The translations under genes were made by a program, and so were the position numbers. This document shows, piece by piece, positions 9,655-19,744 of a stretch of DNA of 52,357 bases. Positions within the stretch are counted from its first letter, which is position 1. The number at the start of each line of letters is the position of its first letter. The DNA comes from Carboxylicivirga fragile (GTDB taxonomy: Bacteria; Bacteroidota; Bacteroidia; Bacteroidales; Marinilabiliaceae). Location: the NCBI GenBank assembly GCA_025499625.1, contig JAFMVD010000043.1, forward strand, positions 1-52,357. Reading direction: 5' to 3'. Under the pieces are notes generated by a model. That model saw only the letters and a list, made by a program, of their open reading frames with translations. It made no database searches and had not been told where the DNA came from.

Positions 9655-10275
9655 ATGAGTTATAAGGTACAACCACCACTTTGGCTAAGAGCCTTCTTCA
9701 GAGGAGCTGTTTGGAGGAAAACTAAAAGTGAAAAATGCGTTTACCTTACTTTTGACGATGGTCCTGTAGAGAAGGAAACTTTATGGGTTGTTGAACTCCT
9801 GAAAAAGTATGACATCAAAGCGACCTTCTTTTGTGTGGGTGAAAATGCAAAGCGTCATCCTCACCTTATGGATGTATTATTAGAAAACGGACATAGCGTT
9901 GGCAACCACACCTTCAATCATCTACCTGCGTGGAAATGTTCACGTTCGGCATATTTTGAAAACATTGATAAGGGAAAACAATATGTTCCAGGCCAACTAT
10001 TTCGACCACCGCACGGGCAATTATATCCATGGTATATGTCGGCTCTAAAAAAGCGATTTAAGGAAATAGTAATGTGGGACGTACTGGCAATGGATTACGA
10101 CAAGCGTTTAAGCAAACAAACGGTAGTCAACAACGTGATGAATCATGTTCGAAATGGATCCATCATTGTTTTTCACGATTCGAGGAAAGCATGGGAAAGA
10201 ATGTCGTATGCTTTACCCATATGCCTTAAGAGATTGCAAAAAGAAGGTTATACCTTCAAAGTATTTGAGATGTAA
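9655..10275 (+). CDS. Polysaccharide deacetylase (NodB homology domain, CE4)
   Basis: A 206-residue single-domain CE4 deacetylase that removes N- or O-acetyl groups from a glycan. All the main motifs are visible. TFDDGP at 32-37 gives the catalytic base and metal Asp. HTFNH at 85-89 gives two metal histidines. RPPHG is at 117-121, D142 follows in the WDV segment, and the late motif FHD at 173-175 gives the catalytic His. There is no clear signal peptide: the N-terminus is basic and amphipathic (LRAFFRGAVWRK), so it may act in the cytoplasm or at the inner face of the membrane. It lies 2 nt after the second DUF2723 gene. The substrate cannot be told (peptidoglycan, O-glycan or exopolysaccharide). 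Confidence 0.9.
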   Translation: MSYKVQPPLWLRAFFRGAVWRKTKSEKCVYLTFDDGPVEKETLWVVELLKKYDIKATFFCVGENAKRHPHLMDVLLENGHSVGNHTFNHLPAWKCSRSAYFENIDKGKQYVPGQLFRPPHGQLYPWYMSALKKRFKEIVMWDVLAMDYDKRLSKQTVVNNVMNHVRNGSIIVFHDSRKAWERMSYALPICLKRLQKEGYTFKVFEM

Positions 10276-10335
10276 TAATTGAATTTTAGATATAAGGCGA
10301 ATACTATTTTCGTCGGAAAAGAAAAAACAAAACAA

Positions 10336-11604
10336 ATGAACATTCTGCTTTTAGGTTCGGGAGGAAGAGAACATGCTTTGGCGTGGAAAATGGCGCAAAG
10401 CTCAAAACTATCAAAATTGTACATTGCCCCTGGTAATGCAGGCACATCGCAAGTTGGGACAAACATTAACCTTAATCCCAACGATTTTGATGCGCTTAAA
10501 AAATTGGTGCTTGAAAAGGGCATTGACATGATAGTTGTTGGCCCCGAAGAACCTTTGGTGCGTGGAATTAAAGATTTTGTTTTAAACGATGCTGAAATTG
10601 CAAACGTTCCTGTTATTGGACCTAATAAAAAAGGAGCTCAATTAGAAGGAAGTAAGGAGTTTGCCAAAGAATTTATGCACCGACATAATATTCCAACAGC
10701 AGGTTATCTTTCTGTTAATCCAGACAACCTAAATGAAGGGCTTGCTTTTCTTAAAACTTTAAAAGCTCCATACGTGCTTAAAGCGGATGGTTTAGCAGCC
10801 GGTAAAGGTGTTCTTATTCTGGATGATTTAGCCGAAGCTGAGACTGAACTTAAAGCCATGCTTGATGGTAAGTTTGGCGATGCAAGTAGCAAAGTAGTTA
10901 TAGAGGAATTTCTTGATGGCATTGAACTATCTGTATTTGTTTTGACTGATGGACATGGCTACGTGGTTTTGCCTGAAGCAAAGGATTATAAGCGCATTGG
11001 CGAAGGTGATACCGGGTTAAACACCGGTGGGATGGGTGCTGTATCTCCAGTTCCATTTGCGAATGAGGCATTTATGAAGAAAGTACACGATCGCATTGTT
11101 TTACCTACTGTTGAAGGTCTACAAAAGGATGATATCCCATATAAAGGATTCATTTTCATCGGCCTTATCAGTGTTGATGGTGAGCCGATGGTTATCGAAT
11201 ATAATGTTCGTATGGGTGATCCTGAAACTGAAGTTGTGATACCGCGTCTGAAATCAGATTTGGTTGATTTATTCGAAGCAACAGCTGCCGGTAATTTACG
11301 CACCAAGCAAATTGAATTTGAAGAGCAAAGTGCAACTACCGTGATGCTGGTATCAGGTGGATATCCGGGCGATTATGAAAAAGGTAAGGTAATAACTGGT
11401 TTAGATGCAGCTAAAGATGGTTTGGTTTTCCATGCAGGAACAATTGAGAAAGATGGAAAAGTATTGACCAATGGCGGAAGAGTAATTGCATTGACTGCTT
11501 TTGGCAACAACAAAGATGAAGCACTTATAGCATCGTTTAAAAATGCCAATACATTAAATTTTGAAGGTAAATATTTTCGAAAAGATATCGGATTCGATTT
11601 ATAA
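10336..11604 (+). CDS. purD: Phosphoribosylamine-glycine ligase (GAR synthetase)
   Basis: A 422-residue ATP-grasp ligase of de novo purine synthesis: phosphoribosylamine + glycine + ATP to GAR. It begins MNILLLGSGGREHALAWK, the diagnostic PurD N-terminus. It continues with GPEEPLV, the ATP-grasp segment PYVLKADGLAAGKGV, NTGGMGAVSP, and EYNVRMGDPETE near the active site. I chose the ATG at 10336. The frame extends upstream to a TTG at 10279, but those 19 residues precede the conserved first beta strand. The length fits the E. coli enzyme (429). It is 60 bp after the deacetylase and 3 bp before the next gene. Another purine gene, purH, lies at the other end of the window. Confidence 0.97.
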   Translation: MNILLLGSGGREHALAWKMAQSSKLSKLYIAPGNAGTSQVGTNINLNPNDFDALKKLVLEKGIDMIVVGPEEPLVRGIKDFVLNDAEIANVPVIGPNKKGAQLEGSKEFAKEFMHRHNIPTAGYLSVNPDNLNEGLAFLKTLKAPYVLKADGLAAGKGVLILDDLAEAETELKAMLDGKFGDASSKVVIEEFLDGIELSVFVLTDGHGYVVLPEAKDYKRIGEGDTGLNTGGMGAVSPVPFANEAFMKKVHDRIVLPTVEGLQKDDIPYKGFIFIGLISVDGEPMVIEYNVRMGDPETEVVIPRLKSDLVDLFEATAAGNLRTKQIEFEEQSATTVMLVSGGYPGDYEKGKVITGLDAAKDGLVFHAGTIEKDGKVLTNGGRVIALTAFGNNKDEALIASFKNANTLNFEGKYFRKDIGFDL

Positions 11605-11607
11605 GCT

Positions 11608-12588
11608 ATGCTATATAAAACGGTAAATAGAAACAGTATTGTAGCATTAGTGGTGATGCCACTAATGCTTCTGGGCTTTTGGACTAACTCTCTAATGGCC
11701 TTGCAATCACCTGGTTTTCCGTTTGAACTACATGCTATGCCTTTATGGAACTTTGTGGCCAATATCCTAAAAGGGAATCAATTAATTGCTACCATCATAA
11801 GTATGTTCATTGCCCTATTATTGATGTTTGGGGTGAATCGAATTACTAACCGCTATAGTTTATCTACTGGGCAGACCAGCGCGCCCGGCTTCATCTACCT
11901 ATTATTTATTAGCGGTTATTTAATGGTACAAAAGCTGCATCCAGTTTGGTTCTTTGCACCGCTGCTTTTGCTTGCTATTGAACGCTTATTTCTGGCCTAT
12001 GGTCATCGTAAACCGATGGCTTGGTGTTTTGAGGCTATGTTTTGGCTTTCATTAGGCACCTTGTTTTACGCAAAGGGAATCTACTTATCCATATTAGTTT
12101 GGATGACCATGTTTATTCTTCGTTTGTTTACCTTGCGTTCCTTCCTAGCTACACTCATTGGACTTGTATTGCCTTATTTATTAGCTTTTGGGTACTATTT
12201 CTGGATGGATAAACACATGTGGTTCCTCGAACTAATATTCGAGAATTTTGCTTCTCCAGTTGCATTTTTTAGCCATACTATTTTTTCACAATGGTACAAT
12301 GGTCTCATCATTGCCCTGGTATTTGTGGCAATTATGGCTGTGGTGCGCATAATGCCTATGGTTAAGATAATTTCTAGAAAACATTACCGTATCTTTATCT
12401 GGTTGATTGTATTGTGCGTTGTAGCATCGCTTACACCTTATTTCTCTTTAGAAATAATTCCTATTTTGGCCCTTGGCTCAGCTATAATATCTAATCGTTT
12501 CATTAGTGCCATACGACGTACAATTATACAAGAAATACTGTTTGCTCTACTAATCATACTTACTATATCTGCTCAATTCCTGATTTAA
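11608..12588 (+). CDS. DUF6427-like integral membrane protein of unknown function
   Basis: A 326-residue protein that is almost wholly hydrophobic, with about eight to nine predicted membrane helices and short loops. Examples are near residues 13-33, 56-76, 92-107 and 113-131, with further helices to the C-terminus. It resembles the Bacteroidota-restricted membrane proteins annotated DUF6427, which often sit beside housekeeping genes. It has no catalytic motif that I can see. The hydrophobic pattern is a little like GT-C or O-antigen polymerase proteins, but I cannot assign a function. It starts 3 nt after purD and ends 4 nt before the carbamoyltransferase, so translational coupling is likely. 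Confidence 0.6.
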   Translation: MLYKTVNRNSIVALVVMPLMLLGFWTNSLMALQSPGFPFELHAMPLWNFVANILKGNQLIATIISMFIALLLMFGVNRITNRYSLSTGQTSAPGFIYLLFISGYLMVQKLHPVWFFAPLLLLAIERLFLAYGHRKPMAWCFEAMFWLSLGTLFYAKGIYLSILVWMTMFILRLFTLRSFLATLIGLVLPYLLAFGYYFWMDKHMWFLELIFENFASPVAFFSHTIFSQWYNGLIIALVFVAIMAVVRIMPMVKIISRKHYRIFIWLIVLCVVASLTPYFSLEIIPILALGSAIISNRFISAIRRTIIQEILFALLIILTISAQFLI

Positions 12589-12592
12589 AAGA

Positions 12593-14248
12593 ATGGATAA
12601 GAAAAAAGCAACCTTGGCTATTTATGGTATTCAGGATCGTATCAACACGGATACACCATTCTATGTGCACGATCATGGCTTAACGCTAATGAATCAAGGA
12701 AAGGTTATCAAGCATCTTTCCCTTGAGCGACTTAGCCGCCGAAAGCATGACAATACTTTGCACGAACAAATATATGAGCTGCTTAAATCTGAGAGACTGC
12801 TTAGATCGGATGATTACGATCTGGTATTTGTTGATAATGTTGTAGGGAGAGCATTTATATCGAGTTGTGGTCGATTTCGATTTGAAGCACCTTTAAACCA
12901 GAACTTATTAGCACAAGCAGAATTAGGTCGTTGCTGGTGGTTGGATAAGGAAAAAGAAGCTTATGCCATCAATCACGAATTGGCACATATTGCTTCATGT
13001 TTACCTTTTTATGGCGCCTACAAGGAAAATAGTTTGCTTGTTCATTTCGACGGAGGGGGCAGTTTAAGTAATTTCTCAGCTTGGCAATTTCGTAATAATC
13101 AGCTTTGTTGCATTGAGTTTCATTGGGATTTAAAATATCTATCAGCTCTATTTAATGCCAATGCCTTGGTGTTTGGAATTATTGGAGCAAAGTATAAAGA
13201 ACAAAACAGTGTTCCTGGTAAAATGATGGGCTTGGCAGCATTTGGCACCTATCGTCATGAGCTAGAAGACTGGTTGAAAAAGCACAATTACTTTACCAAC
13301 CTTTGGGCATCAAAGAAAGCATTTATTGACGCAGCTCAAAAGGATTTTGGATGGCAACAAGCTCAGCTTAATGAGCGTGATTTTTTCTTACAAGACTTAA
13401 TTGCCACTATGCAAGGCATCTTTCAACGCGATTTTTTAACAAAGTTGAGTCGTCTACAAGATAAGGAGGACTATAGTAATTTATATTATTCAGGAGGTTC
13501 AGCACTAAATATAGTAACTAATAAAGCCATTATCGACAGCCAATTATTTGACAATGTATATATTCCTCCTTGTCCTGATGATAGCGGTCTCTCACTTGGG
13601 GCAGCTGCTCATTTGGAGTGGCAAAAACATGGCCAGATCCATTTGCATAATCCTTATTTAAATAATTGGCAACTTGCGAGTACGGATGATGTTGTCATTT
13701 CAGAATTGGAGCTGGATAAATGTGCACAAGCTTTATTGGCCAATAAAGTGGTAGCTGTTTGTAATGGTACAGGCGAAATTGGCCCTCGTGCACTTGGCAA
13801 TCGTTCAATATTATCCTTGGCAAACTCAACTGAACTTGCTAAAAAAGTAAGTATGGAACACAAGCGGCGGGAATGGTATCGTCCAGTTGCGCCAATCATG
13901 CTAGACAAAAATGCTGTTTATTTTACTGGTAAGAAATTGGTTCATCGTTTGGCACAATACATGTTGTTGGACTTTGAAATTGAGAAAAATAAACAAACAG
14001 AACTACAGGGAGCTGTGCATGTGGATGGAACGGCCAGAATTCAGGTAATAGAGAATAGGGGGCAAAATCCATTTATGTTCGCCCTATTAACATTGTTAGA
14101 TAATAAATACGGTATAAAAGCCCTTATTAATACATCCTTTAATGTAAGAGGAGAGCCAATTGTTCAAACAAAAGAAGATGCCATAAATTCGGCTAAAAAC
14201 ATGAATTTAGATGGCTTGGTGATAAATGGATACTATCAATCCTTATAA
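12593..14248 (+). CDS. NodU/TobZ-type carbamoyltransferase
   Basis: A 551-residue enzyme of the NodU/CmcH/TobZ family, which transfers a carbamoyl group from carbamoyl phosphate and ATP, through a carbamoyl adenylate, to a hydroxyl on a sugar or small molecule. The N-terminal Kae1-like domain has NHELAHIAS with H128 and H132, the metal-binding HxxxH, then HFDGGG at 151-156. [14 protein letters not shown] follows near residue 390. The C-terminal domain has [12 protein letters not shown] near 515, the family signature. It is the last gene of the plus-strand cluster and overlaps the convergent histidine kinase gene by 6 bp. The acceptor is unknown. Neighbouring glycan genes suggest a sugar of the cell surface, which is inference. 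Confidence 0.88.
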   Translation: MDKKKATLAIYGIQDRINTDTPFYVHDHGLTLMNQGKVIKHLSLERLSRRKHDNTLHEQIYELLKSERLLRSDDYDLVFVDNVVGRAFISSCGRFRFEAPLNQNLLAQAELGRCWWLDKEKEAYAINHELAHIASCLPFYGAYKENSLLVHFDGGGSLSNFSAWQFRNNQLCCIEFHWDLKYLSALFNANALVFGIIGAKYKEQNSVPGKMMGLAAFGTYRHELEDWLKKHNYFTNLWASKKAFIDAAQKDFGWQQAQLNERDFFLQDLIATMQGIFQRDFLTKLSRLQDKEDYSNLYYSGGSALNIVTNKAIIDSQLFDNVYIPPCPDDSGLSLGAAAHLEWQKHGQIHLHNPYLNNWQLASTDDVVISELELDKCAQALLANKVVAVCNGTGEIGPRALGNRSILSLANSTELAKKVSMEHKRREWYRPVAPIMLDKNAVYFTGKKLVHRLAQYMLLDFEIEKNKQTELQGAVHVDGTARIQVIENRGQNPFMFALLTLLDNKYGIKALINTSFNVRGEPIVQTKEDAINSAKNMNLDGLVINGYYQSL

Positions 14249-17200
14249 CCACTTTTTAAGTACATTTTCCAGATCATCCATTTTTACAGGCTTACCAATG
14301 TAATCATTCATTCCGGCATTAATACACACTTCCCGATCACCTTTTAATGCATTTGCCGTCATGGCGATAATTGGTATCTCAACCTGTTTCTCACGCAACT
14401 GTATGGTAGCATCCAAACCATTCAGAACAGGCATTTGGACATCCATAAATACCAAGTGATAAAGCTTAGCATCTTCACCGGTAATCATCTCAACCGCTTC
14501 TGCGCCATTTTTAGCGATATCAATTTCAATACCAATTCGAGAAAGCATTTTTTCCGCAATCTTCTGGTTAATAATGTTATCCTCAACTAATAATATATTT
14601 TTGTCTTTAACCAAGGCTTTTACATCTAGCTCCTTGGCATACTCTCCGGTGCCACTTTCAATATCAGATAGGAAGAGATTCTCGATGGTATTCAATAATT
14701 GAACATGTTTTATTGGCTTTTGTAGAACATGGTCAACACCCTTTGATTCTTTCGCTTGCTTCCATCTGTTTTCAGAAGAAAACAGAATAATCTTCACATT
14801 GCTCTGTAGTTCGCGAATGCTCTTAAGAAAATTATCATCAGCCTTACTAAATACATGACTGTCAATGATGATTAGATTAAAATCATTGCGCACCTTAAGG
14901 GTGCTTAGTGCTGTCTTTTCGTCGGATACCGTTTCGGACTTAATGGACCAGTTGTTTAATGTTTTCTTAAGAAGCAGTAGGTTGGTCTTGTGATTATCGA
15001 TGATCAAACTATTGATCTTCGCAAATTGCTCCGTGTTTATTTCGTATGGCTTTTGATCTTTATCAATCACAAGTGGCAGGGTAAAATGAAATACCGAACC
15101 CGGATTTTCAGTTGACCACATGAAGTTAGGATTTGGACTATCCACCCAAATTTTTCCGCCCATTAGCTCAACCAACATTTTTGATATACTGGTACCTAAA
15201 CCTGTTCCTCCGAATTTTCGCGTAGTAGAGCCATCGGCTTGTGTAAATGATTCAAATATCTTCTCAAGCTTATTTTTAGGAATTCCAATGCCCGAATCTT
15301 CAACCGAAAAATGAAGCGTCAAATCCGTGCTTTCCTGACGTTCAATCTCGACCTTAAGCACAACTTCACCCTCAGATGTAAACTTAACCGCATTCCCCAT
15401 CAAATTAACCAATACTTGAATCAATCGACTTTCATCGCCAATTAATACTGGCGGAATGGTATCCTCAACATCATTTAATATTTCAATTCCCTTTTCAAGC
15501 GCTTTGAACGACATTTGATCCATTAAATAATCGACTGTTGAACGCAGATTAAAAGGATAAGCCTCAATCTTCATTTTACCAGCTTCAATCTTCGAGAAAT
15601 CAAGAATATCATTTATGATATTCAGCAAATTATCGCACGAGCGTCCAATGATGGAAATAACATTGGTTTGCTCCTTGGTTAGTCGGGTTTTTGAAAGTAA
15701 TTCCGTTGCTCCTATAATACCATTCATAGGGGTACGAATCTCATGACTCATGTTGGCCAAAAATTCGGACTTAGCCTTATTCGACTCAGCCTCTTTCTTT
15801 TGCATCTCTTTCTGGGCACTAATGTCCATAAAGGCTTCAAGGAATACTTTCTTATTATCAAGTGAGATTGGAATAATATTCTTTAATATCTCACGCGATA
15901 TATTGTTTTCCTTGACTTCCAATCTTTCGTCAAGCGTAACTACCTTAACACCAGCCTGCGCATCCAAGTATTCCTCTTTTTTATTGGTAAAGAAAAATTC
16001 GCTGTAAGTATGTCCTTTAATGTGTTTCATGGCCTCTTCAATGGTCACAAAACCCATTGTTTTAGCCGCATTCTGGTTTAATTGGATTATTTCCTTTTTA
16101 TCATTAACGATTAAAATTCCAACCGGCAGATTCTCAGTAATGGTTGTTAATGCTTTGTTAGATTCTTTCAATGATTCAGTCAACAGCTTCTTCTCTGTTG
16201 TATCCTCCTTAATGGCTATGTAGTTCGATATGGTTTTATCCTCACTTAGTACTGGAGAAATAAGAACCTTCTCCCAATACACTGAACCATCGTCTTTACT
16301 ACTCGAAATTTCACCCGTCCATACCAAACCTTCCTGAATGGTTTGCCAAAGCACCTCAGCAAATTCATTATTATCTTGTTGTAACTTAAAAAAGTTGGTA
16401 TTTCCGCTATGTAACTCTGATTTTGAAAAGCCTGTCAGGGACTTGAACCCCTTATTGACATACTCAACATTTCCACGCGTATCCGTAATCATTATCGAAA
16501 TCGGACTTTGCTCCACCGCTTGTATTAACTTTCTATTATTTTCCTCAATATTTTTGCGATTGAGAATTAAACCTCTTATTTGATTCAACAGGAAGTAGGA
16601 CAGGAACACAACCAACAAGGTAAAAACAACTAAGGATGCATACTTAAGCTTATTATATCTATTTAAAACACTTATACTCTGATTATTTAAGCTAACCAAC
16701 CTTTTGTTGATATCGTACGAAATCTTATTTTCGATTTCATGAATCCGTTCAAATGAGGCTTCTACTTGTTTGATGTAATAATCTATTGCTTTGCTCACAT
16801 TATCGAAATTGCCAGATTGACTCAAGGATTGTTCAACCTTGCCGGTAATCTTTTCCGATAATTTATAAAGTTCGTTTATTTTCGGAGCCAACTCACGAAC
16901 CTCAGATAAGGTACCTGTGTAGATGTCCTCTTCGTATCGGATATTAACGGTAATCATATCCTGAGAATGAAGATTAACCGCACGTTTATCTTCAATTGCC
17001 CCTCCCTGATCTATCACATTGATAATTTCAATGCTTTTTTCAGTCAGCACTGTGATCTTACTCGCATTATTAGCTAACTGTTGTTCGTGACGTATAAATG
17101 GATAGGTCTTAAATGCTAGATTTAGTTCAAGCAGATTTCGGTGTAAGAGGTGTTCTAACTTTATTAACTGTTCCTGATTCTGAATAGAATTTCGGTAGCG

Positions 17201-17344
17201 CGTAGAAAATGAACGATCAAAATAATTTTCGATACTAATAATAGCACCAATCGTAATAATGTAAATAGCCAAAAGCATGTATAGCTTATTTACAATCGGT
17301 TCCTTAAAATAGGATAATTTTGATGTCTTTTTCTGCTTACTCAC
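14243..17344 (-). CDS. Hybrid sensor histidine kinase: periplasmic helical sensor, two PAS, HisKA-HATPase, two receivers
   Basis: A 1033-residue membrane kinase. TM1 is at about 21-38, a mostly helical periplasmic segment covers about 39-233, and TM2 is at about 235-254. PAS domains lie at about 270-385 and 396-512. The phosphoacceptor is H534 in [12 protein letters not shown]. The ATPase domain shows N651 (N box), DSGIGI at 683-688 and FGGTGLG at 711-717. Receiver 1 (about 777-890) keeps D828 and K876, but its first acidic position is isoleucine (LIIDN). Receiver 2 (about 914-1030) is complete (E921, D922, D968, K1018). No DNA-binding or HPt domain is present, so the output partner is elsewhere. 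The start is a GTG at 17344, 42 bp after the binding-protein gene that probably shares its transcript. It overlaps the convergent carbamoyltransferase gene by 6 bp. Confidence 0.92.
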   Translation of the reverse strand: MSKQKKTSKLSYFKEPIVNKLYMLLAIYIITIGAIISIENYFDRSFSTRYRNSIQNQEQLIKLEHLLHRNLLELNLAFKTYPFIRHEQQLANNASKITVLTEKSIEIINVIDQGGAIEDKRAVNLHSQDMITVNIRYEEDIYTGTLSEVRELAPKINELYKLSEKITGKVEQSLSQSGNFDNVSKAIDYYIKQVEASFERIHEIENKISYDINKRLVSLNNQSISVLNRYNKLKYASLVVFTLLVVFLSYFLLNQIRGLILNRKNIEENNRKLIQAVEQSPISIMITDTRGNVEYVNKGFKSLTGFSKSELHSGNTNFFKLQQDNNEFAEVLWQTIQEGLVWTGEISSSKDDGSVYWEKVLISPVLSEDKTISNYIAIKEDTTEKKLLTESLKESNKALTTITENLPVGILIVNDKKEIIQLNQNAAKTMGFVTIEEAMKHIKGHTYSEFFFTNKKEEYLDAQAGVKVVTLDERLEVKENNISREILKNIIPISLDNKKVFLEAFMDISAQKEMQKKEAESNKAKSEFLANMSHEIRTPMNGIIGATELLSKTRLTKEQTNVISIIGRSCDNLLNIINDILDFSKIEAGKMKIEAYPFNLRSTVDYLMDQMSFKALEKGIEILNDVEDTIPPVLIGDESRLIQVLVNLMGNAVKFTSEGEVVLKVEIERQESTDLTLHFSVEDSGIGIPKNKLEKIFESFTQADGSTTRKFGGTGLGTSISKMLVELMGGKIWVDSPNPNFMWSTENPGSVFHFTLPLVIDKDQKPYEINTEQFAKINSLIIDNHKTNLLLLKKTLNNWSIKSETVSDEKTALSTLKVRNDFNLIIIDSHVFSKADDNFLKSIRELQSNVKIILFSSENRWKQAKESKGVDHVLQKPIKHVQLLNTIENLFLSDIESGTGEYAKELDVKALVKDKNILLVEDNIINQKIAEKMLSRIGIEIDIAKNGAEAVEMITGEDAKLYHLVFMDVQMPVLNGLDATIQLREKQVEIPIIAMTANALKGDREVCINAGMNDYIGKPVKMDDLENVLKKWL

Positions 17345-17386
17345 ATGAATAAAGTTAACTTAAAACCAGCATTTAAAAACATAAAT

Positions 17387-18208
17387 TTAAAAAATAATCT
17401 TTTTCCTTTTAGTAAATCCATATTTACTTAATTTACTTTCGTTCAATTGAGCGTTGGTAAATTTTAAAAAAGATCTGGTAAGCTCTGGTTCTGAGCTACA
17501 TGAAAGAGAAGCCGCGTAAACAGGAATTAGTCGATTAAATTCAGTATTTGGAATGATTTTATCTACTTCCTTGCTATTTCCATTTACATTGAGGTTGCTT
17601 GCCCAGTCAATTACCACGTCAGCTTTATTATTACGCACACTTTTAATCAGACCTTTTGAATCGGACGAAAGAGCAACCACATTGTTTAAAACTCTATCAT
17701 ATACCTTTTCCGATTTCAGCATTTTTTTAGTTTCATAACCTATCGAACTGGTTTCAGGATCGGCAATGATATAGGCAATTTTATCATCGCTTTTGAGTGC
17801 TTTTAAATCACCAATAAAACCTTTAGGATTGTTTTTCTTCACCATAAACACAAGGTCGTTATACCCTACAAATATTGAATCGGTAAGTGTAAAACCTGTT
17901 TCTGTTCTAAAATTTTGAAACGAATATGTGGATGCAGGAATGTATAAATCACCCTTTTGCGAATAACGAATTAAACCCATCAGGTTTTTAGAACAGTCAT
18001 TTTGAACGCGAATTTTACAATTGTGGGTATTCTCAAATTCGGTTTTTAAATCCAGAACAAGACCAACCATCGAATTCTCGCAGTATATCAATAACTCTTT
18101 CTTATTTGTGTCTTCATTATTTGACTGCTCATGCGCTTTATGTTTACATGAAGCCAAAGCTAGGGAACAACAAATAATTAATAATGTCAGGCGTTTTAGT
18201 AAGGGCAT
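17387..18208 (-). CDS. ModA-like extracellular solute-binding lipoprotein
   Basis: A 273-residue periplasmic binding protein of the ModA/SBP type. The N-terminus MPLLKRLTLLIICC...LASC is a lipoprotein signal with the lipid-carrying cysteine at 21, so I chose the ATG at 18208 rather than an upstream one that would bury the signal. The mature part opens with ELLIYCENSMVGLVLDLKTEFE, the ModA-like first strand and helix. Later come GDLYIPAS, ADPETSSIGYET and VVIDWASN, matching the type II two-lobed fold. No ABC permease or ATPase is adjacent; the next gene, 42 bp downstream, is a hybrid histidine kinase. It may therefore be a sensor accessory rather than a transporter part. The bound oxyanion or other ligand is unknown. 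Confidence 0.8.
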   Translation of the reverse strand: MPLLKRLTLLIICCSLALASCKHKAHEQSNNEDTNKKELLIYCENSMVGLVLDLKTEFENTHNCKIRVQNDCSKNLMGLIRYSQKGDLYIPASTYSFQNFRTETGFTLTDSIFVGYNDLVFMVKKNNPKGFIGDLKALKSDDKIAYIIADPETSSIGYETKKMLKSEKVYDRVLNNVVALSSDSKGLIKSVRNNKADVVIDWASNLNVNGNSKEVDKIIPNTEFNRLIPVYAASLSCSSEPELTRSFLKFTNAQLNESKLSKYGFTKRKKIIF

Positions 18209-18300
18209 AACTGTAATAATTTCAGTTGTACAATTTAGGGAATTGTTCAACTCCAAAACAGCTTATTAATCATATAATTTGGCACGTTGGTCAAATAGAA

Positions 18301-19371
18301 TTAACCCTTAATGAAGTGTTTACGTATCCAGCGCGGCACAACAATGGCACCAATTAACAAATAAGGATAATAACTGACCAAACGCCACATAAAGGCCATT
18401 GCAACGCCAGTTCCCAAAGGAATCATATTGGATAAAAACTCTTTAAAAACCCACTCAGCAAAGCCACTACCCCCAGGAGTAGGACTAACCAGCATCATAA
18501 TCCACATTACCAATTGCTTCCCAAAAATTAGGAAATGCTCGTCCCAATTAAAAAACTGAACTCCAAAAAAGGCAATTATTAGTGTATTAACGATCCAATA
18601 ACGAGCCGTCCAACTAAAGGCTGTAGCAAGAAAAGCTTTCAGCCAATTAACAAACGACCAATTCTTAAACTCATCAGATGCAGCAATCAAATCGGAACCC
18701 GACTCATTGGCATGAGGTCGCCATCGGCGTATAATTGGCAATTTAAAAATCCATAATAATACCCACTTGAGTCCCCTTGGATTTACAAATAAACCATAGG
18801 CTATAATGATGGTATAAGCCAACTTAAGCAAATAGCCAATAAAGGCAAACATGAAAAATTGATTCTTATAAAATGGGAGTCCAACTTCCATGGAATCACC
18901 AAAAGAAAAAATATCTGTTCGCCCAATAAGTAATAATATTAAAGGAAATGTAAGGATGAAATATAATTCATCCAAGAAAGAAGTGACCATTACAATAGCC
19001 GTACTTCGGCCAATTTTAATGCCTTCTTTATTTAAAAAGAAGATGGCAACACTCGTACCTCCAATAGCTGACGGCGTAATAGCAGATGTAAATTCCCAAA
19101 GCATTATGATATTAAACGCCTTGCGCCAACCTAATTTTCTACCACTAAGTAAGCGAATACGAATGATGTATCCGAAGTCGCGAGCTGCCATCATTAAAAA
19201 GGAGACAAAAAACCAAAATAATGATTGAAAACTAAAATTAACGGCATCTAAAACACTTGGGTCAAATTCCTTGTAAAGCAGATAAGCAGTTACTGCCAAA
19301 CCTATGAAAATAGGAAGCACTATTTTTCCTGGCTGTATGCTCTTAAGTATTTTACCGGAATTATCTGACAT
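18301..19371 (-). CDS. Flippase-like / LPG synthase transmembrane-domain protein (PF03706)
   Basis: A 356-residue membrane protein with about eight helices, of the family that includes the membrane half of lysyl-phosphatidylglycerol synthase MprF and UPF0104 proteins. Characteristic parts are ARDFGYIIRIRLLSG, ITPSAIGGTSVAIFFLNKEG at about 107-126, and SPTPGGSGFAEWVF at about 302-315. The soluble lysyl-transferase half is missing, so this is a stand-alone flippase-like protein. Such proteins are thought to move lipids or lipid-linked intermediates, but the substrate is not readable here. The ATG at 19371 lies almost at the predicted transcription start, so the mRNA may have almost no leader. 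Confidence 0.82.
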   Translation of the reverse strand: MSDNSGKILKSIQPGKIVLPIFIGLAVTAYLLYKEFDPSVLDAVNFSFQSLFWFFVSFLMMAARDFGYIIRIRLLSGRKLGWRKAFNIIMLWEFTSAITPSAIGGTSVAIFFLNKEGIKIGRSTAIVMVTSFLDELYFILTFPLILLLIGRTDIFSFGDSMEVGLPFYKNQFFMFAFIGYLLKLAYTIIIAYGLFVNPRGLKWVLLWIFKLPIIRRWRPHANESGSDLIAASDEFKNWSFVNWLKAFLATAFSWTARYWIVNTLIIAFFGVQFFNWDEHFLIFGKQLVMWIMMLVSPTPGGSGFAEWVFKEFLSNMIPLGTGVAMAFMWRLVSYYPYLLIGAIVVPRWIRKHFIKG

Positions 19372-19376
19372 GCAAA

Positions 19377-19407
19377 CAAAGGTATAAGAATAGACTTAGG
19401 CTAAAAA
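19377..19407 (-). promoter_or_regulatory. Putative promoter with near-leaderless start for the flippase-like gene
   Basis: The minus strand has TACCTTTG (19384-19377), a perfect TAnnTTTG box. A T-rich TTTT lies about 19-20 nt upstream in place of TTTG. The predicted +1 falls 0-3 nt from the ATG at 19371. Confidence 0.5.
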
Positions 19408-19505
19408 GTATGTTATAAATTAATTTTTACATATTCTTGAAAATCTTTCATTGCAAAAACCTTTTTAATACAAAAGTGTTTGAATTAAAAATAATAGAAC
19501 AAACT

Positions 19506-19700
19506 ATGGAAGAAGTAAAATCACCTTGTATAAACGTTTGCCAATACGATAGTAAAGGCGTTTGTTTTGGTTGTCGACGAACACTTGAAGAAGCCGGCCA
19601 CTGGTCGAGTTTCAGCAATGAAGAAAAGGAACTAATTATAGTTAAAACGTACCAAAGACGAAATGTGGATGGTGAAAAACCTACTGTGTTTCTAAGATAA
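19506..19700 (+). CDS. DUF1289 family small cysteine-rich protein
   Basis: A 64-residue protein with the DUF1289 pattern: SPCINVCQYD, then GVCFGCRRTLEEAGHWSSFSN. The four cysteines (CxxxC and CxxC) suggest a small metal or Fe-S site. I chose the ATG at 19506 because the conserved domain begins 5 residues later; the frame extends 23 residues further up without family resemblance. The function is unknown. It is convergent with the dGTPase gene, and a hairpin lies between them. Confidence 0.85.
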   Translation: MEEVKSPCINVCQYDSKGVCFGCRRTLEEAGHWSSFSNEEKELIIVKTYQRRNVDGEKPTVFLR

Positions 19701-19709
19701 AAAAGTTGG

Positions 19710-19736
19710 TTTCGGAAGCACTTAGCGCTTCCGAAA
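19710..19736 (-). terminator. Terminator of the peptidase-dGTPase operon
   Basis: A perfect 10-bp stem, TTTCGGAAGC/GCTTCCGAAA (19710-19719 with 19727-19736), with a 7-nt loop. On the minus strand it is followed by CCAACTTTTTT. The dGTPase stop is 8 nt before it. It may also end the convergent DUF1289 transcript, but there is no T-run on that side. Confidence 0.75.
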
Positions 19737-19744
19737 TCACTACT

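Noticed and set aside
10279-10335. Upstream extension of purD from a TTG start
   Set aside because: PurD conservation begins at MNILLLGSGGREHAL, coded from the ATG at 10336; the extra 19 residues have no family match.
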